A stretch of DNA of 64,000 nt from Zhouia amylolytica. GTDB taxonomy: Bacteria > Bacteroidota > Bacteroidia > Flavobacteriales > Flavobacteriaceae. The notes beneath the pieces are model-generated. The model was not told where the DNA came from, ran no database searches, and saw nothing but the letters and a program-made list of their open reading frames with translations. Of the stretch, positions 8,143 through 17,560 are shown in pieces. The stretch covers positions 501,555 through 565,554 of the forward strand of contig NZ_FPAG01000002.1 in NCBI RefSeq assembly GCF_900116365.1, read 5' to 3'. The translations under genes and the position numbers were made by a program. The first letter of the stretch is position 1. Each line of letters begins with the position of its first letter.

Positions 8143-9714
8143 ATGAATAAGAGATTATTTATCGCTTTGGTAATTCTGATGAGCCTTTCTTTAATTGGCA
8201 TTATTTTTGTTCAGGGTTACTGGATAAAAACAGCTGTAGATAATAAGGAAGAGCAGTTTTCTAACACAGTTTCACAAGTTTTACAATCGGTAGTACAACG
8301 TGTAGAACAACGTGAAATTAAGGATTACTCCGATAAGTTATTGCAGATTATTGATAGTGTAGGAGAGCTTAAACAGTCTACACTCAACGAAGTATTTTAT
8401 CTAGAAAAAAATGAGAATAATAACGAAACATTTATTTATTCTCACGGTATTCTTGAAGAGGATTACGGGATAACTGCCACGTTCTTTGATAATAGTTTTG
8501 ATTCGACGGCAATAAAAAGTTATGTAAGTAAACGAACAACCATTATCTATAGAGAAGATAAAGGGTTAGATGGCAAATCAGCTTATACGCCAGTTGAGAA
8601 AATTCAAAAAATGGGGAATATGTCTGAAATTGAGAAAGCTCAATTTGAAGATTATTTCAGGGAAATTGTTAATAGGGTACCAGTTCATAAGAGAGTTTCT
8701 AAAGCAGAGTTAGAATTTTTAATTCAAAGAGAATTAAAAGATCGAAATATTGATTTAGATTTTGAATATGGTGTTTTTGCTAATGGGTTAGCCACTAAGG
8801 TTAAAACAAGATCGTTCAATTTAAACAAAAGTACAAAGTATAAAGCTCCGCTTTTTAGTGATACTGACGGTAATACACCTTATAGTTTAATGGTTAGTTT
8901 CCCTAAGAAGAAAAAGTTTTTGATTTCTTCTATTATAGGTATGGCATTACTATCTATTATCTTTACGATAATAATTATTGTGGCATATTCAAGCGCTTTA
9001 TTTCAGTTAATACGTCAGAAGCAGATATCTGAAATAAAAACAGATTTCATCAATAATATGACACATGAGTTTAAAACTCCTATTGCTACCATAAATTTAG
9101 CTTTAGATGCAATAAAAAACCCAAAGGCTTTTGCTGATGAGGATAAGGTGAAGCGCTACTTGAAAATGATCAGAGATGAGAATCATCGAATGCATGCACA
9201 AGTAGAAAATGTTCTTCGAATATCAAAACTAGAAAAGAATCAGTTAGATATTAGTAAAGATAGAGTAGATCTGCATGAACTAATAGAGGATGCTATAACC
9301 CATGTCGAATTAATAGTTGAGGATAGAGGTGGATATGTTAAAACGCATTTAGATGCAGAAAAAAGTACCATTTTAGCAAATGAATCTCACTTTACAAATG
9401 TCTTGGTTAATATCCTTGATAACGCCATTAAGTATTCACCAGAGAGTCCAAAAATAGACATATATACAGAGGTGGTTAAGAATCATATCATTATAAAGGT
9501 TAAGGACCAGGGAACAGGGATGACCAAAGCCGTTTTGAAGCGTATTTTTGAAAAATTTTATAGAGAGCATACGGGGGATATACATAATGTGAAAGGTCAT
9601 GGTTTAGGATTGGCATATGTTAAGAGAATAGTAGATGACCATCAAGGAGAGGTATACGCCGAAAGCGAGAAAAACAAAGGAAGTATCTTTTATATAAAGT
9701 TACCTTTAATATAA
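8143..9714 (+). CDS. rprX: Membrane sensor histidine kinase, RprX type
   Basis: This 523-residue sensor kinase has membrane spans at about residues 5-25 and 258-287 flanking a periplasmic sensor region of about 230 residues. The dimerisation helix holds the phospho-accepting His308 in NNMTHEFKTPIATI. The ATPase domain shows the N box NVLVNILDNAIKYS, the G1 box DQGTGM and the G2 box GHGLGL. No HAMP domain is obvious between span 2 and the His helix. It autophosphorylates and passes phosphate to the regulator encoded 6 bases downstream. The RprX name is by analogy with the Bacteroides RprX/RprY pair, and the signal is unknown. Confidence 0.85.
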   Translation: MNKRLFIALVILMSLSLIGIIFVQGYWIKTAVDNKEEQFSNTVSQVLQSVVQRVEQREIKDYSDKLLQIIDSVGELKQSTLNEVFYLEKNENNNETFIYSHGILEEDYGITATFFDNSFDSTAIKSYVSKRTTIIYREDKGLDGKSAYTPVEKIQKMGNMSEIEKAQFEDYFREIVNRVPVHKRVSKAELEFLIQRELKDRNIDLDFEYGVFANGLATKVKTRSFNLNKSTKYKAPLFSDTDGNTPYSLMVSFPKKKKFLISSIIGMALLSIIFTIIIIVAYSSALFQLIRQKQISEIKTDFINNMTHEFKTPIATINLALDAIKNPKAFADEDKVKRYLKMIRDENHRMHAQVENVLRISKLEKNQLDISKDRVDLHELIEDAITHVELIVEDRGGYVKTHLDAEKSTILANESHFTNVLVNILDNAIKYSPESPKIDIYTEVVKNHIIIKVKDQGTGMTKAVLKRIFEKFYREHTGDIHNVKGHGLGLAYVKRIVDDHQGEVYAESEKNKGSIFYIKLPLI

Positions 9715-9720
9715 AACACT

Positions 9721-10437
9721 ATGGAAACAGTAAATAAGAAGATTTTATTAGTCGAGGATGATCCGAATTTTGGAACTGTCTTAAAGGATTATCTTTCCAT
9801 GAATGATTTTGACGTAGTCCTTGCCAAAAATGGGATGGAGGGGTATGAGAAATTCAGGAAGGATAACTATGATTTATGCATCTTAGATGTTATGATGCCC
9901 TATAAGGATGGATTTACGCTTGCTAAAGAAATAAGAGAAAAGAATGAGAATGTACCTATTATATTCCTAACAGCTAAAACCATGAAAGAAGACGTTTTAA
10001 AGGGATATAAAGTTGGTGCAGATGATTATCTTAACAAACCATTCGATTCGGAGGTTTTATTAATGAAAATTAGAGCCATATTACAACGTAAATCTACAGA
10101 AACCGTTGCTGACAGTAAGCAATTTGAATTTCAAATTGGAGATTTTCATTTAAACTCTAAGTTGAGATTTCTAACCTTTAAAGATGAAGAGCCTATTAAA
10201 TTATCTCCAAAGGAAAATGAATTACTGCGTTTATTGGCGTTATATGAAAACGATTTGATGCCTAGAGAATTGGCATTGACAAAAATTTGGAGAGATGATA
10301 ATTATTTTACTTCTAGAAGTATGGATGTATATATAGCTAAATTACGTAAGTATCTGAAAAAAGATGAAAACGTTGAAATTCTAAATATTCACGGAGAAGG
10401 ATTTAGGTTGGTGATTAAAAGCGAAGCGGATAGTTAA
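9721..10437 (+). CDS. rprY: OmpR-family response regulator, RprY type
   Basis: The 238-residue protein has a receiver domain (about 7-120) with acidic residues at VEDDPNF, phospho-acceptor Asp56 in CILDVMMP, and Lys in LNKPFD. It ends in a winged-helix DNA-binding domain (about 135-235) with LSPKENELLRLLALYEND and SRSMDVYIAKLRKYL. The second domain closely resembles Bacteroides RprY as I remember it, including the IWRDDNYF motif. It is a cytosolic transcription regulator paired with the upstream kinase. Its target sites are unknown, and a candidate tandem site lies before the kinase gene. Confidence 0.9.
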   Translation: METVNKKILLVEDDPNFGTVLKDYLSMNDFDVVLAKNGMEGYEKFRKDNYDLCILDVMMPYKDGFTLAKEIREKNENVPIIFLTAKTMKEDVLKGYKVGADDYLNKPFDSEVLLMKIRAILQRKSTETVADSKQFEFQIGDFHLNSKLRFLTFKDEEPIKLSPKENELLRLLALYENDLMPRELALTKIWRDDNYFTSRSMDVYIAKLRKYLKKDENVEILNIHGEGFRLVIKSEADS

Positions 10438-10468
10438 TTGGGTTATATTTTACAAAAAAAACTATTTT

Positions 10469-10497
10469 AAAAGCCTGTATTTTATACAGGCTTTTTT
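10469..10497. terminator. Bidirectional terminator between rprY and miaA
   Basis: AAGCCTGTAT (10471-10480) pairs perfectly with ATACAGGCTT (10484-10493) across a TTT loop, with A and T runs on the two sides. It serves both convergent genes. The miaA stop codon (10496-10498) lies in its T tract. Confidence 0.85.
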
Positions 10498-11407
10498 ATT
10501 TTTCCATTTCAATTTTTTCGATGATTTCCTTTAAAGGAGTATTAAAATCGAACCATAAAGTATTTTCATGGCGATTGAACCATGTTAGTTGTCTTTTTGC
10601 AAATCTTCTTGTATTCTTTTTTACTTCTGATATTGCGAATTCTTTTGTGTATTCTCCTTCGAAGTATTTAAAAAGCTCCTTGTAACCTACAGTTTGTAAT
10701 GCATTTAATTTTCTGTATGTAAATAATCTTTTTGCTTCTTCTATTAGCCCATTTTCAATCATTATATCAACTCTCTTATTAATACGATCGTAGATGACCT
10801 CTCTGTTTGCAGTAAGCCCCACTACAATAGATTTAAAAGGTCTTATTACTTTCTTCTGGTTTAAAAATGAAGAATAAGGTTTGTTACTGGCAATACAAAT
10901 TTCAAGAGCTCTAATAACTCGTTGTGGATTTTGGATGTCCATTTTTTCATAATGTACAGGGTCTAATTCTTTTAACCTTACTTGAAGTGCTTCGATGCCT
11001 TGATTTTCATACAGTTTGTTTAGTTCAGTTCTTATGTGTTCCGGGACTTCAGGAAACTCGTCGAGCCCTTTTATAACAGCATTTAAATATAATCCACTAC
11101 CTCCGGCCATTACAACAACATTATTGTCTTTAAACAAGGAGCTAAGTTTTAGGATAGCATCTCTTTCAAAATCTCCAACAGAATAAGAGTCAAAAATACT
11201 AATATGCTGTATAAAGTGATGTTGCGCCTCGTTCAATTCTTTTTCCGAAGGTACAGCCGTTCCGATATACATTTCTTTAAAAAACTGCCTGGAGTCACAT
11301 GATAGTATCTCCGTATGATAATGTTTCGCTAATTTTATGGCTAGACTCGTTTTGCCAATGGCAGTCGGTCCAACTACCGTAATTAGGTACTTTTCGGGTT
11401 CTTTCAC
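10496..11407 (-). CDS. miaA: tRNA dimethylallyltransferase
   Basis: MiaA adds the dimethylallyl group to N6 of A37 in tRNAs that read codons starting with U. The 303-residue protein has the P-loop GPTAIGKTSLA near residue 13, the LSCDSRQFFKEMYIGTA motif, GGSGLYLNAVIKGL near residue 100, and the C-terminal NTRRFAKRQLTWFNR tRNA-contact motif. Length and motif order are normal. It is the last gene of an eight-gene minus-strand run. It starts 20 bases after the channel gene and ends inside the shared terminator. Confidence 0.95.
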   Translation of the reverse strand: MKEPEKYLITVVGPTAIGKTSLAIKLAKHYHTEILSCDSRQFFKEMYIGTAVPSEKELNEAQHHFIQHISIFDSYSVGDFERDAILKLSSLFKDNNVVVMAGGSGLYLNAVIKGLDEFPEVPEHIRTELNKLYENQGIEALQVRLKELDPVHYEKMDIQNPQRVIRALEICIASNKPYSSFLNQKKVIRPFKSIVVGLTANREVIYDRINKRVDIMIENGLIEEAKRLFTYRKLNALQTVGYKELFKYFEGEYTKEFAISEVKKNTRRFAKRQLTWFNRHENTLWFDFNTPLKEIIEKIEMEK

Positions 11408-11427
11408 TAAATGAAGGTTTATATTAA

Positions 11428-12249
11428 TTAAAGTTTATGTCCACACTTATGACAAAAATTAGCGCTATCCTGATGTCCCTCTGTGCCACAATTTGGACAG
11501 GCTTGTGTATTCAAATGAAGCTGTTTTCCCTGTTTAGCAAACTCAACAGTTACGATACCTGTGGGTACAGCAATAATTCCATAACCTAAAATCATAATAA
11601 TGGTAGCGAAGAATTGACCAAATGATGTTTGTGGTGCAATATCACCATAACCTACAGTGGTAAGTGTAACTATGGTCCAATAAATGCTTCTTGGGATACT
11701 GGTGAAACCAGACTCTTCACCTTCAATTAAATACATTATCGTACCCAAAATAATTGAAACTACCAATACTGTATAAATAAAAACTGTTATTTTGGTTCTA
11801 CTGTTTTTTAGAGCCTTTTTTAATTGTGAAGCCTCTCCTAAAAATCGAACTAATTTTAATACCCTGAAGATTCTTAGCAGGCGAAGTGCTCTTAGAGCTA
11901 ATAATGCCTGTGAACCGGCTATTATGTATGATAAATATAAAGGAACTGTAGAAAGGAAATCAATGATTCCATAAAAGCTAAAAATATATTTACTGGGTTT
12001 TTTTATCGAAATAATTCTTAAAATATATTCTATTGTAAATAAGACAGTTATAATCCATTCTGCTGTTAAAAGGATATAATGGTATTCACTGTCGATGTCA
12101 TTTACGCTTTCAAGCATCACTAAAATGATGCTAAAAATAATGATAGCTATTAAGACTACATCAAACAGTTTTCCTGCAGGAGTGTCTGCTTCATAAATTA
12201 CTTCATGCAGCTTTTTTTGCCATGTTTTGGTATTTTCCGTTCCAGACAA
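11428..12249 (-). CDS. Voltage-gated-type potassium channel with C-terminal zinc ribbon
   Basis: The 273-residue membrane protein has a six-segment channel layout. The S4 segment is rich in Arg (ALRALRLLRIFRVLKLVRFL) and the selectivity filter TLTTVGYGD sits between S5 and S6, indicating K+ selectivity. The tail (about 248-272) carries CPNCGTEGHQDSANFCHKCG, a four-Cys zinc-ribbon-like module. The start appears to be TTG at 12249, directly after the stop codon of the upstream DUF3857 gene with no gap. No Met is encoded before the first span, so translation probably depends on termination of the upstream gene. The physiological role is not visible. Confidence 0.85.
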   Translation of the reverse strand: MSGTENTKTWQKKLHEVIYEADTPAGKLFDVVLIAIIIFSIILVMLESVNDIDSEYHYILLTAEWIITVLFTIEYILRIISIKKPSKYIFSFYGIIDFLSTVPLYLSYIIAGSQALLALRALRLLRIFRVLKLVRFLGEASQLKKALKNSRTKITVFIYTVLVVSIILGTIMYLIEGEESGFTSIPRSIYWTIVTLTTVGYGDIAPQTSFGQFFATIIMILGYGIIAVPTGIVTVEFAKQGKQLHLNTQACPNCGTEGHQDSANFCHKCGHKL

Positions 12250-14235
12250 TTATTTAGTTGGTTTTAATTTGAATATTAATGGTTGGTTGTTTTGTAAAAA
12301 TACTAACTCAGCAAATAACTGCTTTAAGCCTTCGTATTCATAACTCTCATAGTTAGATTTTTCTAACCTTAAATTATTATTGATTACAATCTTATTATTT
12401 TTTTTTGAAACTTTATATATCATATATCCCTTATCCTCTGCTAATTTTAATCCTTTACTTTCAGGTAAATTTTCAATTAAACATTGTTCGGGGAAATTAA
12501 TAATTACAGCATAATCAGCATAATAAGGGTAGCCAAAGTCAACTGGATAAAGGCGTTCATTTAGGTTGAATGGATTCTCTTTTATACGATCTATAATAAA
12601 TGGATTTAATAGCAGTTTGGTGTAGTTTAATTCATCGGTAGATTGTATATCATATTCTTCTATCAAAGCTTTTTCCAAGGCTCCTTCATTACGAGTAATG
12701 TAATTAGTAATATTATAAAATCCTTCATTGTCTAACTCGCTTTGAATTTCATTCGAAATGTCTTCATTAGATCTATTTCTTATTTCATTCCGCCTGTTAA
12801 GTGCCTTGTATCCTTTATAAATCCTCCTTATTTTTGCAGTTATCTGATTGTCTTTTGCAATATTGATGCTTAAGGTAGTCTTTATCTCAGATGGATTAGT
12901 TATCCTTATGTCATACCAATAGCTATTATTTTTTAAGTCAAAAACCCTACCGTACCCATTCAAAGTTTTAAATGGGATCATTCCAAAGGACATGTTTTTA
13001 TTAGTGATATCCAGTAAATAACTTTTATTATTATCGTTAAGTTTAACTACCAGGTAATTAAAGTCCGATATTACCGGGTGTAATTTAGTAGGCAATCCAT
13101 GTTCTCTTGTGGATAATAACATGAACTCGGCATCAAAACCTGCAGCTTTTAAAAAATTTAAAAGTATCAGGTTTAATTCTGTCGAACTCCCAGATTTCTG
13201 ATCAAATGCATCTTTTACATCGATAGCGCTGAATAATGAATTTTTATTATTCCAAAAAAGTTCACTTTGAAGCCAATAATACAATTGCTTCGCTTTATCA
13301 ATCCCATTAGCGTTACTTTTAGTTATTTCATTAGGAATTAGTTTTTCGAAATAGTTTTCTTTTTTTGCCTGACTACCTATTTCTATATCTGATTTAAATT
13401 CTTTATCGGTGTCTTTCCAAGATTTAGTGTAACGATCTACTTGTCCTTGAAAATCTTCAAAAGATTCTAATTCATAATCTATAGCGGAAAGATAATTATA
13501 TTTGGAAATCATATAGTCCTCTTCCTTGAAGGCAGGAATATCTTTCATGACATATGTGTTTAAAATACAATCAGCACTTCCGACTCCTTGAAAGTAAAAG
13601 CAGTCTTTTTTAATGTCGCTTTCATGAATACTCAATTTCAATGGCCCCTTTAACATGATGTTGTACTTGTAATTAGCAGGAATTGAAGTAGAATATTCGC
13701 TATAAACTTTTGGTATATCCGACTGAAAATTCCATGAATTAAAGTTGAAGAAAAACGGAGATTCAATTACATAGCGATAATCAATGACAGCACCAATCTG
13801 AACATTGGGTACAGTAAATTTAAGGAGGTCATAATACTCATTGTAATCTTCTAAATGGACGTCATTATTATTTAGGGATCCAGTAGTTCTGTCCGGGTTT
13901 ATCACTACCGCATGTACTTCTCTAAAGATCTCCTTGCTTTTGGATGATTGTGATTTATATAATGGAATTTCGATAGTAGCCTTGTCTAATCCTTTTTTAT
14001 TCAAAATTTTTATCCTAACCAGATATTCAGTAATCAATTTTACTCGATCGTATCTGTTTTTGTCTATTTTGGAAAACCCCTTTTCCATTATAATAACGGC
14101 AGAAGCTGTTGAATCTTTGGGATATTCTTTCATTTCCAGAAGATTAGGAGGAATATCTCCAAAGGATGTTTCTTTTTGAGAGTGACAAAAATTATTAATT
14201 ATTATAATCAGGAATAAAAAGAATCGAAGCTTCAT
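12250..14235 (-). CDS. Exported DUF3857 / transglutaminase-fold protein lacking the catalytic Cys
   Basis: The 661-residue protein begins with a signal peptide (MKLRFFLFLIIIINNFCHSQ). It then has an N-terminal DUF3857 beta domain (about 55-230), a transglutaminase-like domain (about 300-430) and a C-terminal beta domain. Where active transglutaminases have a Cys (in GDCKDHA-like motifs), this one reads KSGSSTELN around residues 348-354, so Ser replaces Cys. A downstream His (KLHPVISDFNY) and Asp (LLDITN) remain. Enzymatic activity is therefore doubtful. I recall similar substitutions in other flavobacterial homologues. It is probably periplasmic or outer-membrane associated. It starts 7 bases after the exonuclease gene. 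Confidence 0.8.
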   Translation of the reverse strand: MKLRFFLFLIIIINNFCHSQKETSFGDIPPNLLEMKEYPKDSTASAVIIMEKGFSKIDKNRYDRVKLITEYLVRIKILNKKGLDKATIEIPLYKSQSSKSKEIFREVHAVVINPDRTTGSLNNNDVHLEDYNEYYDLLKFTVPNVQIGAVIDYRYVIESPFFFNFNSWNFQSDIPKVYSEYSTSIPANYKYNIMLKGPLKLSIHESDIKKDCFYFQGVGSADCILNTYVMKDIPAFKEEDYMISKYNYLSAIDYELESFEDFQGQVDRYTKSWKDTDKEFKSDIEIGSQAKKENYFEKLIPNEITKSNANGIDKAKQLYYWLQSELFWNNKNSLFSAIDVKDAFDQKSGSSTELNLILLNFLKAAGFDAEFMLLSTREHGLPTKLHPVISDFNYLVVKLNDNNKSYLLDITNKNMSFGMIPFKTLNGYGRVFDLKNNSYWYDIRITNPSEIKTTLSINIAKDNQITAKIRRIYKGYKALNRRNEIRNRSNEDISNEIQSELDNEGFYNITNYITRNEGALEKALIEEYDIQSTDELNYTKLLLNPFIIDRIKENPFNLNERLYPVDFGYPYYADYAVIINFPEQCLIENLPESKGLKLAEDKGYMIYKVSKKNNKIVINNNLRLEKSNYESYEYEGLKQLFAELVFLQNNQPLIFKLKPTK

Positions 14236-14242
14236 TAAGGAG

Positions 14243-15616
14243 TTATTTTTCTGTAATTAATTGTATAATTTTAACTCCTTTTTTCTTTCTCAAATAGCTT
14301 TGAATAATATGTTTGGCATCAGCGTTATTATCCATAGGAGTAATTACTTTCTGCAATATATGAATATTATTTAATTGAAAATTAAGGTTGTAGAATCCTA
14401 CACCTTTAAACAAGCCTCCTTCTATAAGTACAGCACTTCGCTCATCAATCTCTCTACCTTTATCAATTAAAACCATATTTTTATGAGGGTAACTATATTT
14501 ATTGATTGCCATTATAACACGTTCATTATACTTTTCGGCATCTTCTTTTTGAATACAAGCCCCGATACATTTTTTGATTGTATAATTGAAACAATGGCTT
14601 TTGGCATCTGACAAGCCATTTAGTTTATTACACAAACTAAACTCTTCGGTTAGTTTGTATAGTGTGTTTTTGGCTTCATGAATACTGGTGAATGTAGTGA
14701 TAGGATTACCTTTAGGTTTTATTTTTTCAATGTGCAAAGTGATATAACCTTCAGGATTCATATCTTCAAATAAGCCATATGAAAATATTTTTCTCTTGCG
14801 TGACCTGTTAAAATGTGGTTGATTTAACTTGATTTCTTCATTTTCTTTCAGAAGTGCAATTAACTCGCTACCTGTTTCCTCATAAGTAACTGCTGAAACT
14901 TCTTTTTGTAATGCTCTTGCTTTTTTTGAACTTCCGGTAAAGTGTTGATTTACTCTTTTTCTAATGTTTTTACTTTTTCCTATATAAATCACTCTGCCAT
15001 CACTTCTATGTATATAATAGACACCTGTGGAAGATGGGAGTTCATCAACAATATTCAATAACTTAGGGGTTAATAGTGTATTGCTACTGTTCTTAACCGA
15101 CTCTTCAAGAATGTTTTTAGACTTGTCCTTAGCTAGTAATAATTTAAATAATTTCAAGGTAGCCTGAGCATCACCACTTGCTCTATGGCGATCACTGACA
15201 GGAATTCCCAGCGATCTTGCTAATTTGCCTAAACTGTACGAAGCCTGTCCGGGGATTAACTTTTTGGAAAGTTCCACAGAGCATAAAGTATTTCTTTCAA
15301 AATCAAAACCTAACTGTTTGAACTCATTCTTTAAAACACGGTAATCAAATTGGGCATTATGTGCAACCAGAATACAATCATTTGTAATTTCAACAATTCT
15401 TTTCGCAACCTCATAAAACTTAGGTGCGGTTGTAAGCATTTTGTTATTGATCCCGGTAAGGTTAACCACAAATGGTTGTATTGCCTTTTCAGGATTCACA
15501 AGACTTATAAATTGATCGGTTACTTTATGACCATTAAACCTGTATATGGCAATCTCTGTAATCCCTTCTTCATTATATTGTCCTCCAGTTGTTTCTATGT
15601 CGAGTATTGCGTACAA
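14243..15616 (-). CDS. DnaQ-like 3'-5' exonuclease fused to a GIY-YIG nuclease domain
   Basis: The N-terminal domain (about 1-165) is a DEDDh exonuclease. It shows YAILDIETTGG, the HNAQFDYRVLKNEF motif and HRASGDAQATLKL. Around residues 195-280 a GIY-YIG domain follows (STGVYYIHRSDGRVIYIGK, then SKNIRKRVNQHF) as in UvrC and Cho. A C-terminal part contains several Cys. The combination resembles the epsilon-type exonuclease/UvrC-like fusions found in many bacteria, with a presumed DNA repair role. I choose the TTG at 15616, which yields MYAILDIETTGG, the usual family start. A TTG at 15655 would add 13 residues and overlap yggS by 23 bases. Confidence 0.85.
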   Translation of the reverse strand: MYAILDIETTGGQYNEEGITEIAIYRFNGHKVTDQFISLVNPEKAIQPFVVNLTGINNKMLTTAPKFYEVAKRIVEITNDCILVAHNAQFDYRVLKNEFKQLGFDFERNTLCSVELSKKLIPGQASYSLGKLARSLGIPVSDRHRASGDAQATLKLFKLLLAKDKSKNILEESVKNSSNTLLTPKLLNIVDELPSSTGVYYIHRSDGRVIYIGKSKNIRKRVNQHFTGSSKKARALQKEVSAVTYEETGSELIALLKENEEIKLNQPHFNRSRKRKIFSYGLFEDMNPEGYITLHIEKIKPKGNPITTFTSIHEAKNTLYKLTEEFSLCNKLNGLSDAKSHCFNYTIKKCIGACIQKEDAEKYNERVIMAINKYSYPHKNMVLIDKGREIDERSAVLIEGGLFKGVGFYNLNFQLNNIHILQKVITPMDNNADAKHIIQSYLRKKKGVKIIQLITEK

Positions 15617-15632
15617 TTGATTTTTATTTTGG

Positions 15633-16292
15633 TTATTTATAATTCCGTTCTCCAAAGATGTTACTGCCTATTCGAACCATGGTGCTTCCTTCTTCTATTG
15701 CAATTTCATAATCACCACTCATACCCATAGAAAGAATTTCTAATCCCGGTAAACGACTTTTTTGGGTTTCAAATATTTCTTTAAGATATGAAAATTCTTT
15801 TCTTACTTGTTCTTTATTGTTTGTAAATGTAGCCATTCCCATAAGTCCAACGATTTTAACATTGGTCATACTTAGATATTCGTTGGAGGTTAATAGGCTA
15901 TTTAATTCGTTTTCATCCAAACCAAATTTGGTGTCTTCTTTGGCAATATGAATCTGGAGTAAGCAGTCAATAATCCTATTGTGTTTCTTAGCCTGTTTTT
16001 CAATTTCTTTGAGGAGTTTTAAACTATCTACCCCATGAATTAAATGTACGTATTCGGCCATGTATTTCACCTTATTCCTTTGAACATGACCAATCATATG
16101 CCATTGAATATCTTTAGGAAGTTCTTCCCACTTTTGAGTCATTTCTTGGATTTTATTTTCACCAAATACTCTATGACCAGTATTGTAGGCTTCCAAAATA
16201 TCACGGTTCGGTTTGGTTTTGGAAACCGCAACTAAAGTAATGTCTTTGGGAAGCTTTGATTTTAATTGAAATATATTTTCAGAAATACTCAT
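15633..16292 (-). CDS. YggS-family pyridoxal phosphate homeostasis protein
   Basis: The 219-residue protein belongs to the YggS/PROSC family, which binds PLP and buffers vitamin B6 and amino acid pools without a known catalytic reaction. The PLP Lys is in LVAVSKTKPNRDI. Other family marks are HRVFGENKIQEM, WHMIGHVQRNKVK and the late SMGMSGDYEIAIEEGSTMVR, which holds phosphate-binding residues. The length is typical. It is cytosolic. It sits between the DUF1015 gene (14 bases upstream) and the exonuclease gene in the same run. Confidence 0.92.
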   Translation of the reverse strand: MSISENIFQLKSKLPKDITLVAVSKTKPNRDILEAYNTGHRVFGENKIQEMTQKWEELPKDIQWHMIGHVQRNKVKYMAEYVHLIHGVDSLKLLKEIEKQAKKHNRIIDCLLQIHIAKEDTKFGLDENELNSLLTSNEYLSMTNVKIVGLMGMATFTNNKEQVRKEFSYLKEIFETQKSRLPGLEILSMGMSGDYEIAIEEGSTMVRIGSNIFGERNYK

Positions 16293-16306
16293 TAAAACAG
16301 TTAAAT

Positions 16307-17542
16307 TTAAAATTCATAAATTGTAAGTCCACTTCTTAACTTAGGTTCTATATATGTGCTTTTTGGAGGCATTTTCAGGCCTTCTTCAGCAATGAGCTTC
16401 ATTTCATCAATTGTAACCGGAAGCATACTAAAGCCAACCTTAAACTTTCCTTTATCTATTAAATCTTTCATCTTTAAAGAATGCTGATTCCCATATCCAT
16501 AAGAGATACGTTTATTGTTCCGTAAATCGGAAATTCCTAATATAGGCTCTAATATTGTTTTGTACAAGATTTGCGTATCCAAAGTGCTTAAAGCATCACT
16601 AAAAATATAAACTGATTTTCGTAAATAGAGCGAATAAAAATCGTCATCTAAATACATAGAAAAGTGATGTTTTTTAGTAGGTTGATATAATTCTTCTCCT
16701 CGGTTTTCTATCCTATAAAATTCGTCAAGTTTAATTAAAAACTCTTCTTTGGTAAGTCCGTTAAGGTCCTTAATCATTCTATTGAAATCGGAAATCCTTA
16801 ATTCTGATTCAGGAATCATATAACTTAGGAAATAATTATAAGCCTCATTTCCTGTTTGGTTATTATCTTCCGAACGCAATTCTTTAGCTAAAAGGGAAGA
16901 AGAAGCCGAGCGATGATGTCCGTCAGCTATATATAATGTTTTTATTTTTTTAAATTCTCTTTGAATGGTTTCTACATCATCTTTTTTATTTATAAGCCAA
17001 AATCGATGTACTGATTTGTCAGGAGTAGCAAATTCATATTCAGGTCTCTGGGATGTTGTTTTTTTAATTACTAAAGCAATATTATCATTATCCGGATAGG
17101 TGAGTAATACTGGCTCTGCATTAAAGCCAACTGTTTTTAGGTAATCTTTAAATAAGACCTCTCTTCGCTCAATGGTATCTTCATGTTTTTTAATAATATT
17201 ATTGTCATAATCCTCAATACTGGCACCAGCAAAAACACCACAGAAGGAATGATCTCTTGTGTTTAGCTGGTAAATATAAAAAGAGGGTATTTCATCTTTA
17301 ATAAAGGTATCATCTTCCTTAAATTCTAAATAACGATTACGTACTAATTTAAAACGTTCAACACCAGACACTTCATGCTGAAATTTATACCCAGGATTGA
17401 TAATATGTAAAAAGGAGAAAGGGTTAAATCTTAATTGCGCTTTCAATTCTTTTCGAGAGTAATCTTCATAAGATCTGGAAGCAACCAATCCAACCTTATC
17501 TCGTGATGGGCGAACAGCTTTAAAAGGAATTATTTTCGCCAT
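16307..17542 (-). CDS. DUF1015 family protein
   Basis: The 411-residue cytosolic protein shows the DUF1015 hallmarks: an opening IIPFKAVRPSRDKVGLVASRSYEDYS, the central LYIADGHHRSASS motif and a C-terminal FSMLPVTIDEMKLIAEEGLKMPPKSTYIEPKLRSG. The biochemical function of this family is not established, although the conserved DGHHR suggests an active or metal site. It starts 18 bases after the hydroxyacyl-CoA dehydrogenase gene, and in Bacteroidota the two are often neighbours. Confidence 0.88.
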   Translation of the reverse strand: MAKIIPFKAVRPSRDKVGLVASRSYEDYSRKELKAQLRFNPFSFLHIINPGYKFQHEVSGVERFKLVRNRYLEFKEDDTFIKDEIPSFYIYQLNTRDHSFCGVFAGASIEDYDNNIIKKHEDTIERREVLFKDYLKTVGFNAEPVLLTYPDNDNIALVIKKTTSQRPEYEFATPDKSVHRFWLINKKDDVETIQREFKKIKTLYIADGHHRSASSSLLAKELRSEDNNQTGNEAYNYFLSYMIPESELRISDFNRMIKDLNGLTKEEFLIKLDEFYRIENRGEELYQPTKKHHFSMYLDDDFYSLYLRKSVYIFSDALSTLDTQILYKTILEPILGISDLRNNKRISYGYGNQHSLKMKDLIDKGKFKVGFSMLPVTIDEMKLIAEEGLKMPPKSTYIEPKLRSGLTIYEF

Positions 17543-17560
17543 AGTTTTTGATAAGAATTA

